Translations under genes and position numbers: made by a program
In this document: in pieces, positions 53,199 through 63,377 of the stretch
How positions within the stretch are numbered: the first letter of the stretch is position 1
How the letters are laid out: each line of letters begins with the position of its first letter
Origin: Moritella sp. JT01
GTDB taxonomy: Bacteria; Pseudomonadota; Gammaproteobacteria; Enterobacterales; Moritellaceae
Direction of reading: 5' to 3'
Length of the DNA: 64,000 nucleotides
Assembly: GCF_001574435.1 (NCBI RefSeq)
Contig: NZ_LOCN01000006.1
Location: 199,822-263,821, forward strand
The notes under the pieces: generated by a model
Seen by the model: only the letters and a program-made list of their open reading frames with translations
The model's database searches: none
Told to the model about the DNA's origin: nothing

Positions 53199-53831
53199 AT
53201 GTTTCAAACTACCGTTGAATTATTGTTACAGGGTCATACCATTTGTCAGGTCAGTCAACCTGATGCATACCGCTACCTGTCTGAGCAGAGCTTATTTGAA
53301 AAGGTAAATGATTACCTGCGTTTGATTAACCGTAAAGTAAAAGTGATTGAAGATGGTTTAGCCTTTGTCGCTTGTTACTGCACGATTGAAGAAGAGAACC
53401 GCGCGGATATTCGTCAGCAGCTACGCCAAGTACGTGATATCTTCCGCCCATTGGTTAACTTTTTAGATCTCGCCATGACAGCTCTTGTACATGATTGCGC
53501 CATGCGCGCAGGCGATACTATCCGCTTGTCTGAATTATTACGTGGTATTGAGCACGAACCGACGTTAAAGCAACAGTTAGCGCTATTAACCAATAAAGGT
53601 ATTTTCAAAACCAGCCGTAATGATATCTCGGAACAGCTTAACTTTATTTTAAAAAAATTAGATGAAGCTGGCTACGTACAACGTTTAGAGACGGGCAGTA
53701 CCATTTATCAGATCACCGCTAAAATGAACTACATTCACGAGTTAATTGATTTTATTAATGACAGTGAATCGTTGAAATTAGAAACACAAGATAACCATAT
53801 CTTCGATGACTCACAGTCGGAGATGTTTTAA
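53199..53831 (+). CDS. mksE: MksE-like condensin accessory subunit
   Basis: 210 residues, winged-helix type, beginning MFQTTVELLLQGHTICQ; a central helix set (RLSELLRGIEHEPTLKQQLALL) and a C-terminal winged-helix region (LDEAGYVQRLETGSTIYQIT) fit the MksE/DUF4194 layout. It lies 3 bp after the SMC gene and its stop overlaps the next start (TAATG). In Mks complexes MksE dimers bind the kleisin. Confidence 0.72.
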   Translation: MFQTTVELLLQGHTICQVSQPDAYRYLSEQSLFEKVNDYLRLINRKVKVIEDGLAFVACYCTIEEENRADIRQQLRQVRDIFRPLVNFLDLAMTALVHDCAMRAGDTIRLSELLRGIEHEPTLKQQLALLTNKGIFKTSRNDISEQLNFILKKLDEAGYVQRLETGSTIYQITAKMNYIHELIDFINDSESLKLETQDNHIFDDSQSEMF

Positions 53832-55105
53832 TGTCACAGCTGAAAAGCGCTTCTGAAGTCGAAAAAATTGCCCAGATAATACGCACTTCATTTGCTAAAA
53901 CAAACAGCAGCATGTTGGCGCAAGCGTATTTCGATGGCAGCATTATTGATAATGGCGAGAATAGCGCCTTATTAGAAATGCTCACCAAGAATGGGCTGAT
54001 CCGTCCAAGTGAAGAAGATGGCACCTATATGCTGGCCATCAACTTAAAACGTATTTTAGACAAACTATTATTACGTCATGCATCTTACCGTAAACGTACT
54101 GATATCGCTAAAGTAATGCAACACATTGACGGTGATATTAAGTCATATAAACGAGCGTTATTAACCGGTCAGCACAATGAAGTTTCTTTCTATTTAAGTC
54201 AGGTAGACGAAGAGCTTTACGGCATTGTTTATGAATTAGAAGACAGTGTCAGTGGTTTGTTCGCAGCGATCACCAGTAAATTCGGTTTTGTGGATAGCTT
54301 AGAAAGTAAGATCCATGAGAATGAAAAAGCCATCGCTTATACCGAGGGCCTACTTAATGCGTTAGCCGATATTAATCTTAATGACGTATATAGCTGGTTA
54401 GATTGGGATGATGTGCCTGCAGAACTCAGCCGCAAAGTTACTTTCTTTATTGATGGTTATCGTCGTATTAACCGTCAGTTAGAAGGCGCAGTTCATCGTA
54501 TGCGTCAATTGCTAATGACCCTGCGTAAGCAAAATGAACAAGTCGCCCGTCTTAAAGCCATGTCTAAATTCTTAAAAGACAATCCTATTTGGGAATTAGA
54601 CGACTACGCTGAACGTGAACAAGTACCGGCTATCTTCAATCGCGTTGCGCCACTGCAATTATCAGCCAGTGTTGATATTAGCAATCAGGTACAGCAAGAA
54701 GAACTCACCGACATTTACAACTCATTACGTAAAGAAAGTAAGTCAGATACTGAAACCGTTGATTTACGCAGCAGTGGTCGTATTGATGACTTACAGCAAA
54801 AAGCGCGTCAACTCGAAGCCGACTATGTATTGTCACAGTGCGAAGCGTTATTTACCCAAGTATTGAGTAATAAAGGCGACCCCTTCTCTGCCCTGCACTA
54901 TTGGCAGCAAGACAACCAGCTCACCGATATTTTACCGAAACATTTATGGTTAAGTATTCTATATAATGAATACTACAAGTGTGCGCCCGCCGTACGAAAA
55001 GTGATGGCGATTGATTTCCCTGACGCCAGCACGACTGAATTACCGGGTTCGATATTAATTTCGGGGAATTTACGCGTGAGCGATATTAAACTACAGCGCC
55101 CTTAA
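53831..55105 (+). CDS. mksF: MksF-like kleisin subunit
   Basis: 424 residues, mostly helical, beginning MSQLKSASEVEKIAQIIRT, with a winged-helix-like N-terminus (YFDGSIIDNGENSALLEML) and coiled middle. Position and size suit the kleisin that bridges the SMC heads. The operon here is B-E-F, the reverse of the usual F-E-B order of Pseudomonas mks and Bacillus jet operons. No MksG/JetD nuclease follows, so the Wadjet plasmid-cleavage function is not expected. Assignment is partly by context. Confidence 0.68.
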   Translation: MSQLKSASEVEKIAQIIRTSFAKTNSSMLAQAYFDGSIIDNGENSALLEMLTKNGLIRPSEEDGTYMLAINLKRILDKLLLRHASYRKRTDIAKVMQHIDGDIKSYKRALLTGQHNEVSFYLSQVDEELYGIVYELEDSVSGLFAAITSKFGFVDSLESKIHENEKAIAYTEGLLNALADINLNDVYSWLDWDDVPAELSRKVTFFIDGYRRINRQLEGAVHRMRQLLMTLRKQNEQVARLKAMSKFLKDNPIWELDDYAEREQVPAIFNRVAPLQLSASVDISNQVQQEELTDIYNSLRKESKSDTETVDLRSSGRIDDLQQKARQLEADYVLSQCEALFTQVLSNKGDPFSALHYWQQDNQLTDILPKHLWLSILYNEYYKCAPAVRKVMAIDFPDASTTELPGSILISGNLRVSDIKLQRP

Positions 55106-55135
55106 TCTTTTTTACAAACAGGTACCAATTTTCCT

Positions 55136-55891
55136 ATGTTCGAACTTAAAAAAATCATTGGTACCTGGTTAATGCCGCTGCCATTACTGCTCACTTTTTT
55201 TATCCTTGCGGCACTATTATATAAACTAACCCGCCATAAACGCAGTGCTCAAGTGCTGTTTTGTAGTAGTTTTATTACATTATTTCTATTAAGCCTTGAT
55301 CCTGTCGCTAGCCGTTTAGCCGCTACATTAGAGTCTCAGTACCCGAGTTACCAGCAGCAAAGCGTTGATTATATCCACGTATTGGGCAACGGTCACACCA
55401 CGGTAGACAGCTTACCGATAACCAGTCAGTTAACCCCTGCCGCCCTTGCTCGAACCACAGAAGGCGTACGTATTTATAAACTAAACCCAACAGCAACGTT
55501 AATTTTTAGTGGTTATAGCGGTGGTGACATTAACAGTAATGCGAAAATGAATGCGCGTTTAGCTATCGCATTAGGCGTACCCAAATCAGCCATTATATTA
55601 TTAGAAGACCCTCGAGACACAATAGAAGAAGCTATTGATAATAAAGAGATTACTCAAGGTAAACGTTTCGTACTAGTCACCTCAGCAACGCACATGCCAC
55701 GGGCGATGAAAATATTCCAACAACAAGGTTTATCCCCTATCCCCGCACCAACTGCGCATGTCAGTAAACCGGTGAATGGCATGCAACCATTACACTATTA
55801 CTTCCCTCGTGCTCGATATCTCGCGGTAAGTGAAATAGTGGTCCATGAATGGTTAGGACTGGCTTGGTTGTCGCTAAAAAATGACCAATAA
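55136..55891 (+). CDS. elyC: ElyC/YdcF-family envelope protein
   Basis: 251 residues with two N-terminal membrane helices (LMPLPLLLTFFILAALLYKL and VLFCSSFITLFLLSLDPV) and a DUF218 domain: YIHVLGNGHTT, TLIFSGYSGGD, LEDPRDTIEEA and LVTSATHMPRAMKIFQ. E. coli ElyC affects peptidoglycan precursor handling at the inner membrane. It starts 30 bp after mksF. Confidence 0.88.
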   Translation: MFELKKIIGTWLMPLPLLLTFFILAALLYKLTRHKRSAQVLFCSSFITLFLLSLDPVASRLAATLESQYPSYQQQSVDYIHVLGNGHTTVDSLPITSQLTPAALARTTEGVRIYKLNPTATLIFSGYSGGDINSNAKMNARLAIALGVPKSAIILLEDPRDTIEEAIDNKEITQGKRFVLVTSATHMPRAMKIFQQQGLSPIPAPTAHVSKPVNGMQPLHYYFPRARYLAVSEIVVHEWLGLAWLSLKNDQ

Positions 55892-56129
55892 GTTTTCTAT
55901 TCTGTAATTAACACTGCATTTAAGTCTAAATTGAGCAAGTAAACGTGGGTCAAGTCACAGTTACCGCATTTTATGTAGTTTTATTACCAATAATTGTCTT
56001 GTGACAACTTGCCCTGACGCTAGATGACTCTATAATCATCCCATGTTCTCAACTTAAGCGACTTTAGTCATTGTTACTCAAGTCAATTAGGTTGAAGAAA
56101 AATAGCGTTAAACCATATCGGAGATAGAC

Positions 56130-56885
56130 ATGAGACAAGCACTAGTAATGGGTAACTGGAAACTAAACGCAACTAAAGCATCTGTAGAAGCTTTAATTAA
56201 CGGTTTAGTTGATGCGGCAAAAGACAATGCAACTGTTGAAGTTGCGGTATGCCCTCCTGCTGTTTTTATCCCACAAGTTGAAGCATTAACAGCTGACACT
56301 GCAATTAGCTACGGCGCACAAGATTGTGACGTGAATACAGCTGGTGCATTCACTGGTGAAAACTCAGCGGTTATGTTAAAAGAATTCGGTTGTAAATATA
56401 CACTTGTTGGTCACAGCGAACGTCGTGTTATACACGGTGAATCAAGCGAAGTTGTTGCTGACAAATTTGCTGCTGCACAAGAACATGGCCTAGTACCTGT
56501 ACTTTGTATCGGTGAAACGCTAGCGCAATTCGAAGCTGGCGAAACTAAAGCAGTTGTTGAAGCGCAACTTCAAGCGGTTGTTACTAAATCTGGTATCACG
56601 TCTCTAAAAAAAGCAGTTATCGCATACGAACCAGTTTGGGCAATCGGTACTGGTAAAACAGCAACACCTGAAATTGCACAAGACATCCACGCTCACATCC
56701 GTTCATGGTTAGCAGAGCAAGATGCTGCAGTAGCAAACAAAGTTCAAATCCTTTACGGTGGTTCAGTTAAAGGCGCTAACGCTGCTGAATTATTCGGTCA
56801 AGCAGACATTGATGGTGGCCTAGTAGGCGGCGCTTCACTGGACGCTGTAGAATTCTCTAAAGTTATTGCTGGTGCTTCTGCATAG
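56130..56885 (+). CDS. tpiA: Triosephosphate isomerase
   Basis: 251 residues, glycolytic TIM barrel enzyme. The conserved pieces are GNWKLNAT (Lys), LVGHSERR (His), AYEPVWAIGTGKTA (catalytic Glu and loop 6) and YGGSVKGANA (phosphate loop). GGAG precedes the ATG. It is a single gene, followed by a stem-loop, then pfkA. Confidence 0.98.
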   Translation: MRQALVMGNWKLNATKASVEALINGLVDAAKDNATVEVAVCPPAVFIPQVEALTADTAISYGAQDCDVNTAGAFTGENSAVMLKEFGCKYTLVGHSERRVIHGESSEVVADKFAAAQEHGLVPVLCIGETLAQFEAGETKAVVEAQLQAVVTKSGITSLKKAVIAYEPVWAIGTGKTATPEIAQDIHAHIRSWLAEQDAAVANKVQILYGGSVKGANAAELFGQADIDGGLVGGASLDAVEFSKVIAGASA

Positions 56886-56940
56886 TACCTATCAAAACCT
56901 AATATAGAGCGATGTTCTACTCTGAATTAGGAATAAAAGT

Positions 56941-56978
56941 GTAGTAATACAGATTACTTAATAATGATGTATTACTAC
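56941..56978 (+). terminator. Stem-loop after tpiA
   Basis: GTAGTAATACA (56941-56951) pairs perfectly with TGTATTACTAC (56968-56978) around a 16-base loop, followed by a T/C-rich tract (CTCCTTTCTT). It is a probable terminator of tpiA. The remaining 358 bp to pfkA are AT-rich and hold only the tandem repeat listed separately. Confidence 0.6.
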
Positions 56979-57242
56979 GCTCCTTTCTTATTAAATTTAT
57001 ATTGTAAAAAATAAAATTGCACCAAGGCATTATTTTATTTTTCGATCGAAAGTTTCATATGAAAGCGCCAGAAGTATCACTTTAGTGATAATTATAGTCA
57101 CAAGACACAGAAAATAATAGAATACATAGTTATAATAAATTAATAAAAAGTAATTATGATAACGAGAAAGTAACAGCAACAGATAAACTAAAATTGGTGT
57201 GCTAAATAAATTAACAAGCGTGCTATCACTTGCTGAAACAGT

Positions 57243-57292
57243 ACTCTACCTAGATAAGTACAACACTCTACCTAGATAAGTACAACACTCTA
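57243..57292. repeat. 22-bp tandem repeat upstream of pfkA
   Basis: ACTCTACCTAGATAAGTACAAC occurs twice head to tail (57243-57264, 57265-57286), followed by the first six bases of a third copy. It ends 45 bp before the pfkA ATG, so it lies in the promoter or leader. Each copy includes CCTAG and TAAGTAC, possible protein-binding words. Confidence 0.85.
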
Positions 57293-57336
57293 ACCCAATA
57301 AATAAAGTATCATCGACTGATATATTTGAGGCTTCA

Positions 57337-58299
57337 ATGATTAAAAGAATAGGTGTTTTAACAAGTGGTGGTGATGCACCAGGTATGAACGCAGCAATCC
57401 GAGCAGTGGTGCGTGAAGGCTTACATCTTGGTTTAGAAGTTTATGGTATTTACGACGGTTATGCTGGTTTACACCAAAATCGTATTGAGAAACTAGATCG
57501 TAAATCAGTTTCTGATGTCATTAACCGTGGTGGTACTTTCCTAGGCTCTGCACGTTTCCCTGAATTTAAAGAAGAAAGCGTACGTAGAGAAGCAATTGAG
57601 AACCTTAAAAAACACGATATCGACGCACTTGTTGTGATCGGTGGTGACGGTTCTTACATGGGTGCAAAGAAGCTAACTGAAATGGGCTTCCCATGTATCG
57701 GTATTCCAGGAACAATTGATAACGATATTCCTGGCACCACTTACACCATTGGTTTTGATACTGCACTTAACACGGTGGTTGACGCAATTGACCGTTTACG
57801 TGATACCTCAACATCACATCAACGTATCTCAATTGTTGAAATCATGGGTCGCTACTGTGGCGATTTAACCATGGGTGCAGCGGTTGCCGGTGGTGCAGAA
57901 TTCGTTGTAATTCCTGAAAAAGGTTATGATGAAGCTGAATTGTTAACGCAAGTCAAAGCGGGTATCGAAAAAGGCAAAAAACACGCAATCATTGCGATGT
58001 GTGAACATGTAACAAATGTAGATACACTGGCTAAACATATTGAAGCTGAAACAGGCCGTGAGACACGTGCTACGATCCTAGGCCATTTACAGCGCGGCGG
58101 TACACCAACTGCCCGTGACCGTATTATGGCAAGTCGTATGGGCTCATATGCAGTTAAACTATTAATCGATGGTGAAGGCGGTCGTTGTGTAGGTTTGATG
58201 AATTCACAAATGGTTCATCATGACATTATTGATTGTATCAACAATATGAAACGTCCTTTCAATCAAGAACTGTTTGATCTGTCTGATTCGTTATTCTAA
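57337..58299 (+). CDS. pfkA: ATP-dependent 6-phosphofructokinase
   Basis: 320 residues, matching bacterial PfkA (E. coli 320). Motifs: [41 protein letters not shown] (catalytic Asp), [13 protein letters not shown] substrate site (VEIMGRYCG) and [14 protein letters not shown]. It catalyses fructose-6-phosphate to fructose-1,6-bisphosphate. It follows tpiA, giving two glycolytic genes side by side. Confidence 0.98.
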   Translation: MIKRIGVLTSGGDAPGMNAAIRAVVREGLHLGLEVYGIYDGYAGLHQNRIEKLDRKSVSDVINRGGTFLGSARFPEFKEESVRREAIENLKKHDIDALVVIGGDGSYMGAKKLTEMGFPCIGIPGTIDNDIPGTTYTIGFDTALNTVVDAIDRLRDTSTSHQRISIVEIMGRYCGDLTMGAAVAGGAEFVVIPEKGYDEAELLTQVKAGIEKGKKHAIIAMCEHVTNVDTLAKHIEAETGRETRATILGHLQRGGTPTARDRIMASRMGSYAVKLLIDGEGGRCVGLMNSQMVHHDIIDCINNMKRPFNQELFDLSDSLF

Positions 58300-58440
58300 A
58301 AGCGTGTAGTATTGATATTTTTAGATTAGATATATTTAAAATGGAATATTAATAATGCTAGAAGGCCGGCCCGCTAAAATAGTGAAGTCGGCCATATTAC
58401 ACTTATTTAAAAATATTAGCGTTATAGATAATCTTTTAAT

Positions 58441-59943
58441 CTATTCAGCAATACGGATACTTAGTTCAGCGTTACCAAAGCCAAGAGACTCCAATTCATC
58501 TATGTCAAAGTTATCGAACACTACGATAGAGTCGGATAGTTTCGTCATTACTTGACCCTCAGGAACGGTTCCTCGACTATTAGGTGCATTTTTCAATTCT
58601 GTAGGTTTACCAATTTCAATTGCACCAGCATATTGCGATTTAGCATAAAAATCACCAGATACATAAGATTTGAACGGACGCAGACTTTTTCCTGTTGCGT
58701 ATTGCATATTACTCAAGCCGTTTTGTGTAATCGCATAACTCCAGTCCCACCATTTTACTTCACCTGGAATATAGCGGTGATCCCACTGATACCGAATATC
58801 TGCTGATGGCTCACTACTGCGTCCCATACTAAAAGTATGGCTTCTGTATGGGCGGTTTTCAGGGTGAGTATTCCACGCATTACCACCCCAACGTAAGAAA
58901 CCATTAAAGTTCGTATCATAACTAATTTTTGCATCAAACTGATAAGGATAAGAGATATCAGAACGATAAAGATCTAAACGAATAGGTAGTTGGGAATTAG
59001 CTGGAACCATTGGGCGAGCCTGTAGTGAGACCTTGTGACTGGTTGAGCCACCATTTGTATTACCAAAGCTCTGATTAGCTCCAAACTCGATAGTCAGTTT
59101 AGTTTCCCCTACCAGTGGCCACTCAAAGGTATTTTCTGTTGCAACCTTCTGTGAAAACCCGAATGTATTTGTTTTACTCCAACTAGTAGACTCATCGACC
59201 GTCAGGTCAACGACTACCTGCTGAGGAATATCACTGTAGTTCCGAGCCATGACAGATATTGTTTTAACCAATTCTCGATCAGATTCAACCACATCGCCAT
59301 GCGAAAAATTACCATCGTCAACGGTATAAGCAAAGTTGTTAATCGTTATTTTTGTCTTCTCACCACAACGGTAACCAGAACATGGGCCATTATTATTTCC
59401 TTGGATAAACCATTGGTCCCCAGAGCGAGTAACATCCATATCTCTGCCAACGTATGAACTATTGTTCCCCCCAACCCAAGCATATCCGAGATAATGTGCT
59501 AAGTAGCTTAAAGGCCGCACAAAGTTATCGTAATCATTAACCAAAGCATACTGGATATCGATCTCATCGCCTTCAGGTATCGTTTTCATCGAGTAAGTGG
59601 GAATATCACTTTGGCCAGACAGAGGTACGCACCAAGTCCCTACTGGCTGATGTTGATTGGACAGTTCTTCTTTAATCACACTATTATAGCCAGGCCCCAT
59701 AATTACCCATTTACCTTTTAGCCCTATTATGTCCCACTGCCCCATCTTTGATGCAAAATAATTTCTGTGCGTTGAAGCTTCGAGATGATCAACAGGACGA
59801 TATCCAGCGCGACAAACATCATCACCAAGTGAATCAAGAACAATCTGATCCGTATAGATCTGTTCAGCTCTAACACCACCAGAAACGACTAGCAGAATTG
59901 AAGCTGAAAGCAGATTAAATGTTTGTATCTTTATTTTTTTCAT
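58441..59943 (-). CDS. Aerolysin-family pore-forming toxin
   Basis: About 500 residues from ATG 59941-59943 (an ATG three codons earlier is also possible), with a signal peptide ending near GGVRAEQ. It matches aerolysin along its length: SLGDDVCRAGYRPVDH, WVIMGPGYNSVIKEE, SYLAHYLGYAWVGGN, YVGRDMDVTR, CSGYRCGEKT, WPLVGETKLTIEFGANQS and RYIPGEVKWWDWSYAI. The four aerolysin disulfide Cys are kept. The C-terminal propeptide region (after GAIEIG) is different, as usual. It is secreted, binds glycosylated surface proteins and forms heptameric beta-barrel pores. It is a single gene between pfkA and uvrB. Confidence 0.95.
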   Translation of the reverse strand: MKKIKIQTFNLLSASILLVVSGGVRAEQIYTDQIVLDSLGDDVCRAGYRPVDHLEASTHRNYFASKMGQWDIIGLKGKWVIMGPGYNSVIKEELSNQHQPVGTWCVPLSGQSDIPTYSMKTIPEGDEIDIQYALVNDYDNFVRPLSYLAHYLGYAWVGGNNSSYVGRDMDVTRSGDQWFIQGNNNGPCSGYRCGEKTKITINNFAYTVDDGNFSHGDVVESDRELVKTISVMARNYSDIPQQVVVDLTVDESTSWSKTNTFGFSQKVATENTFEWPLVGETKLTIEFGANQSFGNTNGGSTSHKVSLQARPMVPANSQLPIRLDLYRSDISYPYQFDAKISYDTNFNGFLRWGGNAWNTHPENRPYRSHTFSMGRSSEPSADIRYQWDHRYIPGEVKWWDWSYAITQNGLSNMQYATGKSLRPFKSYVSGDFYAKSQYAGAIEIGKPTELKNAPNSRGTVPEGQVMTKLSDSIVVFDNFDIDELESLGFGNAELSIRIAE

Positions 59944-60214
59944 AATTAACATTTCCCTTTCATTTATATTTATAATGTTAAAAACACTTATCATTGTTCA
60001 TATTTCGAACAATGATATATATATATATTTTCATCAATACAACATCCACAGTAATAATTTTAATTCTCATTAAAAAAAAGCCTACATGCCTGCACGACTG
60101 TATTCAAAGTCATTTTTAATCAAGTGGTCGGAGGTTTATGATGAGATAAATATAAATAATGGATCGTAGAAGTTCATGAATATAAAGGAGAAGATATAGT
60201 GTTTCGTAAAAACA

Positions 60215-60250
60215 AAAAGGCCAACCCAATTTAAATTGGGTTGGCCTTTT
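60215..60250. terminator. Perfect 36-bp palindromic terminator after uvrB
   Basis: AAAAGGCCAACCCAATTT is followed immediately by its exact reverse complement, giving an 18-bp stem flanked by A- and T-runs, so it can work in both directions. It lies 38 bp past the uvrB stop, in the gap to the aerolysin gene. The rest of 59944-60214 is AT-rich (including a TA dinucleotide run near 60015) and should contain the toxin promoter. Confidence 0.9.
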
Positions 60251-60287
60251 CAGTTCTACCATTACTATTTAGATACTAAACGCTGTA

Positions 60288-62282
60288 TTATTGAATCAGT
60301 TGCTCACGCAGTTTAGCCACTTTATCACGCGTTTCACTGGCTTTTTCAAACTCAAGATCTTGTGCGTATTTATACATCAGCTCTTCTAAGCGCACGATCT
60401 CTTTACTCAGTTCTGCTGGGGTAAACACTGCATACGTCGCTTTCTGCTCAGCAATATGCATCATTTGTTGCTCTGGTGTTCTACCTATATTTAAGGCATC
60501 ACCGACCTTTTTCTTCAGTCCTTTTGGTATAATGCCATGCTTCACGTTATGTTCATGCTGCAAAGCACGGCGACGCTCGGTTTCGCTAATGGCTTTATCC
60601 ATCGATTTGGTGATGCGATTAGCATATAAGATAGCTTTACCTTCGAGATTACGAGCTGCACGGCCAATGGTTTGGATCAACGAGCGTTCAGAACGTAAAA
60701 AACCTTCTTTATCGGCATCCAAGATAGCGACCAAAGACACCTCAGGTATATCTAGACCTTCACGTAGCAAGTTAATACCAACGAGTACATCAAATACACC
60801 TAAACGTAGATCTCGAATAATCTCCACACGCTCAACAGTATCAATATCTGAGTGTAAATAACGAACCTTAACACCGTGATCTGCAAGGTATTCAGCTAAG
60901 TCTTCAGACATACGCTTAGTTAATGTCGTTGCGAGTACCCTTTCGCCCTTTTCTACACGTATATTAATTTCGCTGAGTAGATCATCAACCTGCGTATCAA
61001 CCGGACGTACTTCAATGATTGGATCTAATAGCCCTGTCGGTCGTACGAGCTGCTGAACAATTTCACCTTCGCAACGATCCAATTCATACTGACTCGGCGT
61101 TGCTGATACGTATAAGGTTTGCGGTGAGATAGATTCAAACTCTTCAAACTTAAGCGGTCTATTATCTAATGCAGAAGGCAAACGAAAACCAAACTCAACC
61201 AATGTTTCTTTACGTGAGCGGTCACCTTTATACATAGCACCAATTTGCGGTACGGTTACGTGGGATTCATCAATGACCAATAAACCATCATCAGGTAGAT
61301 AGTCCAACAAGGTTGGAGGCGCATCACCCGGCGTTCGACCTGATAGATACCGTGAGTAGTTTTCAATACCCGAGCAATAACCAAGTTCTTGCATCATCTC
61401 AATATCAAACTGCACACGCTGACTCACGCGCTGCTCTTCAACTAACTTATTTGCTGATAATAGCTGCTTTTTACGCTCTGACAATTCTACCTTGATGTGC
61501 TCAATTGCATCTAAGATCTTTTCTCTTGGGGTAACATAGTGCGTCTTAGGATAAATAGTCGCGCGCTCTACTGTTTTTTCAACAGCGCCCGTGAGGGGAT
61601 CAAAATAGCTAATACGTTCAATTTCATCATCAAACATTTCTAAACGCACAGCATGCTTATCTGATTCTGCTGGATAAACATCGATAACTTCGCCACGTAC
61701 ACGGAATGTCGAGCGTTTGAAATCCATGTCGTTACGGGTATATTGCAACTCAGCTAAGCGACGGATGATACTACGTTGGCTAATCACCTCACCCACAGAC
61801 ACATGCAGCATCATTTTTAGGTAAGACTCAGGATCACCCAACCCATATATAGCAGAAACAGATGCAATAAGGATCACATCACGACGCTCTAATAATGCTT
61901 TTGTCGCTGATAGACGCATTTGTTCAATGTGTGCATTGACAGCTGCATCTTTCTCAATAAAGGTATCAGTGCTTGGTACGTACGCTTCTGGCTGGTAATA
62001 ATCGTAGTAAGAAACAAAATACTCAACCGCATTATTAGGGAAAAAACCTTTCATTTCGGCATAGAGCTGTGCTGCAAGCGTTTTGTTTGGTGCCATGAGC
62101 AATGTAGGACGATTCAATTGCGCAATCATATTAGCGACAGTGTAGGTTTTACCCGACCCTGTTACGCCTAATAAGGTTTGACTGGCAACGCCAGCATTAA
62201 AACTATCAACCAGCTTTTCAATCGCTTGAGGCTGATCACCACTCGGGGTATATTCAGAACATAAATCGAATAAAATCGTCAT
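60288..62282 (-). CDS. uvrB: Excinuclease ABC subunit B
   Basis: 664 residues of UvrB. Walker [17 protein letters not shown], the DNA-inserting beta-hairpin [16 protein letters not shown], helicase motifs [17 protein letters not shown] and [26 protein letters not shown], and a C-terminal UVR motif ([20 protein letters not shown]) that binds UvrC are all present. It acts in nucleotide excision repair with UvrA and UvrC. Confidence 0.98.
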   Translation of the reverse strand: MTILFDLCSEYTPSGDQPQAIEKLVDSFNAGVASQTLLGVTGSGKTYTVANMIAQLNRPTLLMAPNKTLAAQLYAEMKGFFPNNAVEYFVSYYDYYQPEAYVPSTDTFIEKDAAVNAHIEQMRLSATKALLERRDVILIASVSAIYGLGDPESYLKMMLHVSVGEVISQRSIIRRLAELQYTRNDMDFKRSTFRVRGEVIDVYPAESDKHAVRLEMFDDEIERISYFDPLTGAVEKTVERATIYPKTHYVTPREKILDAIEHIKVELSERKKQLLSANKLVEEQRVSQRVQFDIEMMQELGYCSGIENYSRYLSGRTPGDAPPTLLDYLPDDGLLVIDESHVTVPQIGAMYKGDRSRKETLVEFGFRLPSALDNRPLKFEEFESISPQTLYVSATPSQYELDRCEGEIVQQLVRPTGLLDPIIEVRPVDTQVDDLLSEINIRVEKGERVLATTLTKRMSEDLAEYLADHGVKVRYLHSDIDTVERVEIIRDLRLGVFDVLVGINLLREGLDIPEVSLVAILDADKEGFLRSERSLIQTIGRAARNLEGKAILYANRITKSMDKAISETERRRALQHEHNVKHGIIPKGLKKKVGDALNIGRTPEQQMMHIAEQKATYAVFTPAELSKEIVRLEELMYKYAQDLEFEKASETRDKVAKLREQLIQ

Positions 62283-62437
62283 TATTTAAGATCACAACTC
62301 GGTTTTTTAATTTATATATAACCCATAATACCAATTTACACTTAGTGCGCCATAAGAATTATCTATCCTCACAGATAGTTTGATGGATAACGCCAATCAA
62401 AAACAAAACTCAATATAAAAACAAAAATGTCAAGTAG

Positions 62438-62731
62438 TTATCAACAGATTTTAAAAACATTGCATCTTCATGGTTGTTTTTGATACAAGCATTTAAACCG
62501 ATAAGTTATCAACAGACAAAAATACACATAAAAACACACAAGCCATTGAATTTTAATACATTAAGTGACTTCAGACTAACTGGTAAACCACTTTTTTAAA
62601 TCCCTAAATTAGTTGCTTTTTTACTTTTACAGATTTAATCAACAGAGTTACCCACAGATTTAGTGGATAACTCAATAAAAAATGTCATATTCAAAAAGCT
62701 CAATAAAAAAGAAACATATCGTTGTGTATAA
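62438..62731. promoter_or_regulatory. Cluster of DnaA-box-like sequences
   Basis: In an AT-rich 764-bp gap without genes (62283-63046) lie TTATCAACA (62438-62446), TTATCAACA (62506-62514), TTACCCACA (62648-62656), TTATCCACT (minus strand, 62662-62670) and TTATACACA (minus strand, 62723-62731, an exact TTATNCACA match). It may bind DnaA, for instance as a titration site. No dnaA or other origin genes are near, so an origin is not indicated. Confidence 0.45.
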
Positions 62732-62986
62732 AATAAAAATTAAACTTGTTTGGTGTCGCTCATATTTATAAAATCAATTCTATATTATTAAATATATCTG
62801 CTATATAGAAAGAAGTTAAGGATAAATGGTAGGTACAATATTGTCTGGCATAGAAATACCGCCATATTTAAATGCTTGTCGTATAAATCAATTGTTTACT
62901 TAAACTACGCTATCAATATTTCTTAAGCATCATCGTTCAGTTATTCGACAAAAAAAAAGCAAATAACCGTTTTGGCCGTTTTATCA

Positions 62987-63015
62987 TTGACAGTAGAATC
63001 ATCTAACCTTAATAT
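62987..63015 (+). promoter_or_regulatory. Strong promoter of the tRNA-Asn cluster
   Basis: A perfect -35 TTGACA (62987-62992), 17-base spacer and -10 TAATAT (63010-63015), followed by a GC-rich discriminator (CGCCCCG), the usual signature of stringently controlled stable-RNA promoters. The first tRNA starts about 25 bp downstream of the expected transcription start. Confidence 0.85.
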
Positions 63016-63046
63016 TCGCCCCGTCTTCGAAACAAAGACAAGTAAT

Positions 63047-63122
63047 TCCCCTTTAGTTCAGTTGGTAGAACGGTGGACTGTTAATCCATATGTCGCTAGT
63101 TCAAGTCTAGCAAGGGGAGCCA
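63047..63122 (+). tRNA. tRNA-Asn (GTT), copy 1
   Basis: 76 nt with CCA encoded. Acceptor stem TCCCCTT/AAGGGGA, anticodon loop CTGTTAA with anticodon GTT, T-arm CTAGTTCAAGTCTAG. It is first in a row of six. Confidence 0.97.
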
Positions 63123-63254
63123 CATTTTCTTTCTTTAACAGAGAAAGTAACGTTAGTGATTACTACACTGAATTAATATAAACGGTGTATATCATTAATT
63201 GGCTTCAAGAGAAGCACACAAATTATAAGCTTCAAGAGAAGCAAAAAGAATAAT

Positions 63255-63330
63255 TCCCCTTTAGTTCAGTTGGTAGAACGGTGGACTGTTAATCCATATG
63301 TCGCTAGTTCAAGTCTAGCAAGGGGAGCCA
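63255..63330 (+). tRNA. tRNA-Asn (GTT), copy 2
   Basis: The same 76-nt sequence as copy 1, with matched TCCCCTT/AAGGGGA acceptor stem. The 132-bp spacer before it contains a short direct repeat (CTTCAAGAGAAGC) twice. Confidence 0.97.
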
Positions 63331-63377
63331 TATTAATTAAACGGCTTATTACATAGCTGTTTATGAAAACGAATAAT

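Noticed and set aside
49398..55105. Complete Wadjet (JetABCD) defence system
   Set aside because: No JetD/MksG nuclease gene is present and the gene order differs; only the condensin part can be supported.
57243..57292. Short direct repeats upstream of pfkA as a mini-CRISPR
   Set aside because: The copies touch without spacers, so it is a simple tandem duplication.
58320..58440. Short GGCCG/CGGCC repeat after pfkA as a terminator
   Set aside because: The stem is only five pairs with a long loop and no T-run; too weak to list.
62283..63046. A replication origin in the uvrB-tRNA gap
   Set aside because: There are DnaA-box-like sites and AT-rich DNA but no dnaA, gidA/mnmG or parAB genes nearby, and only one box is exact.
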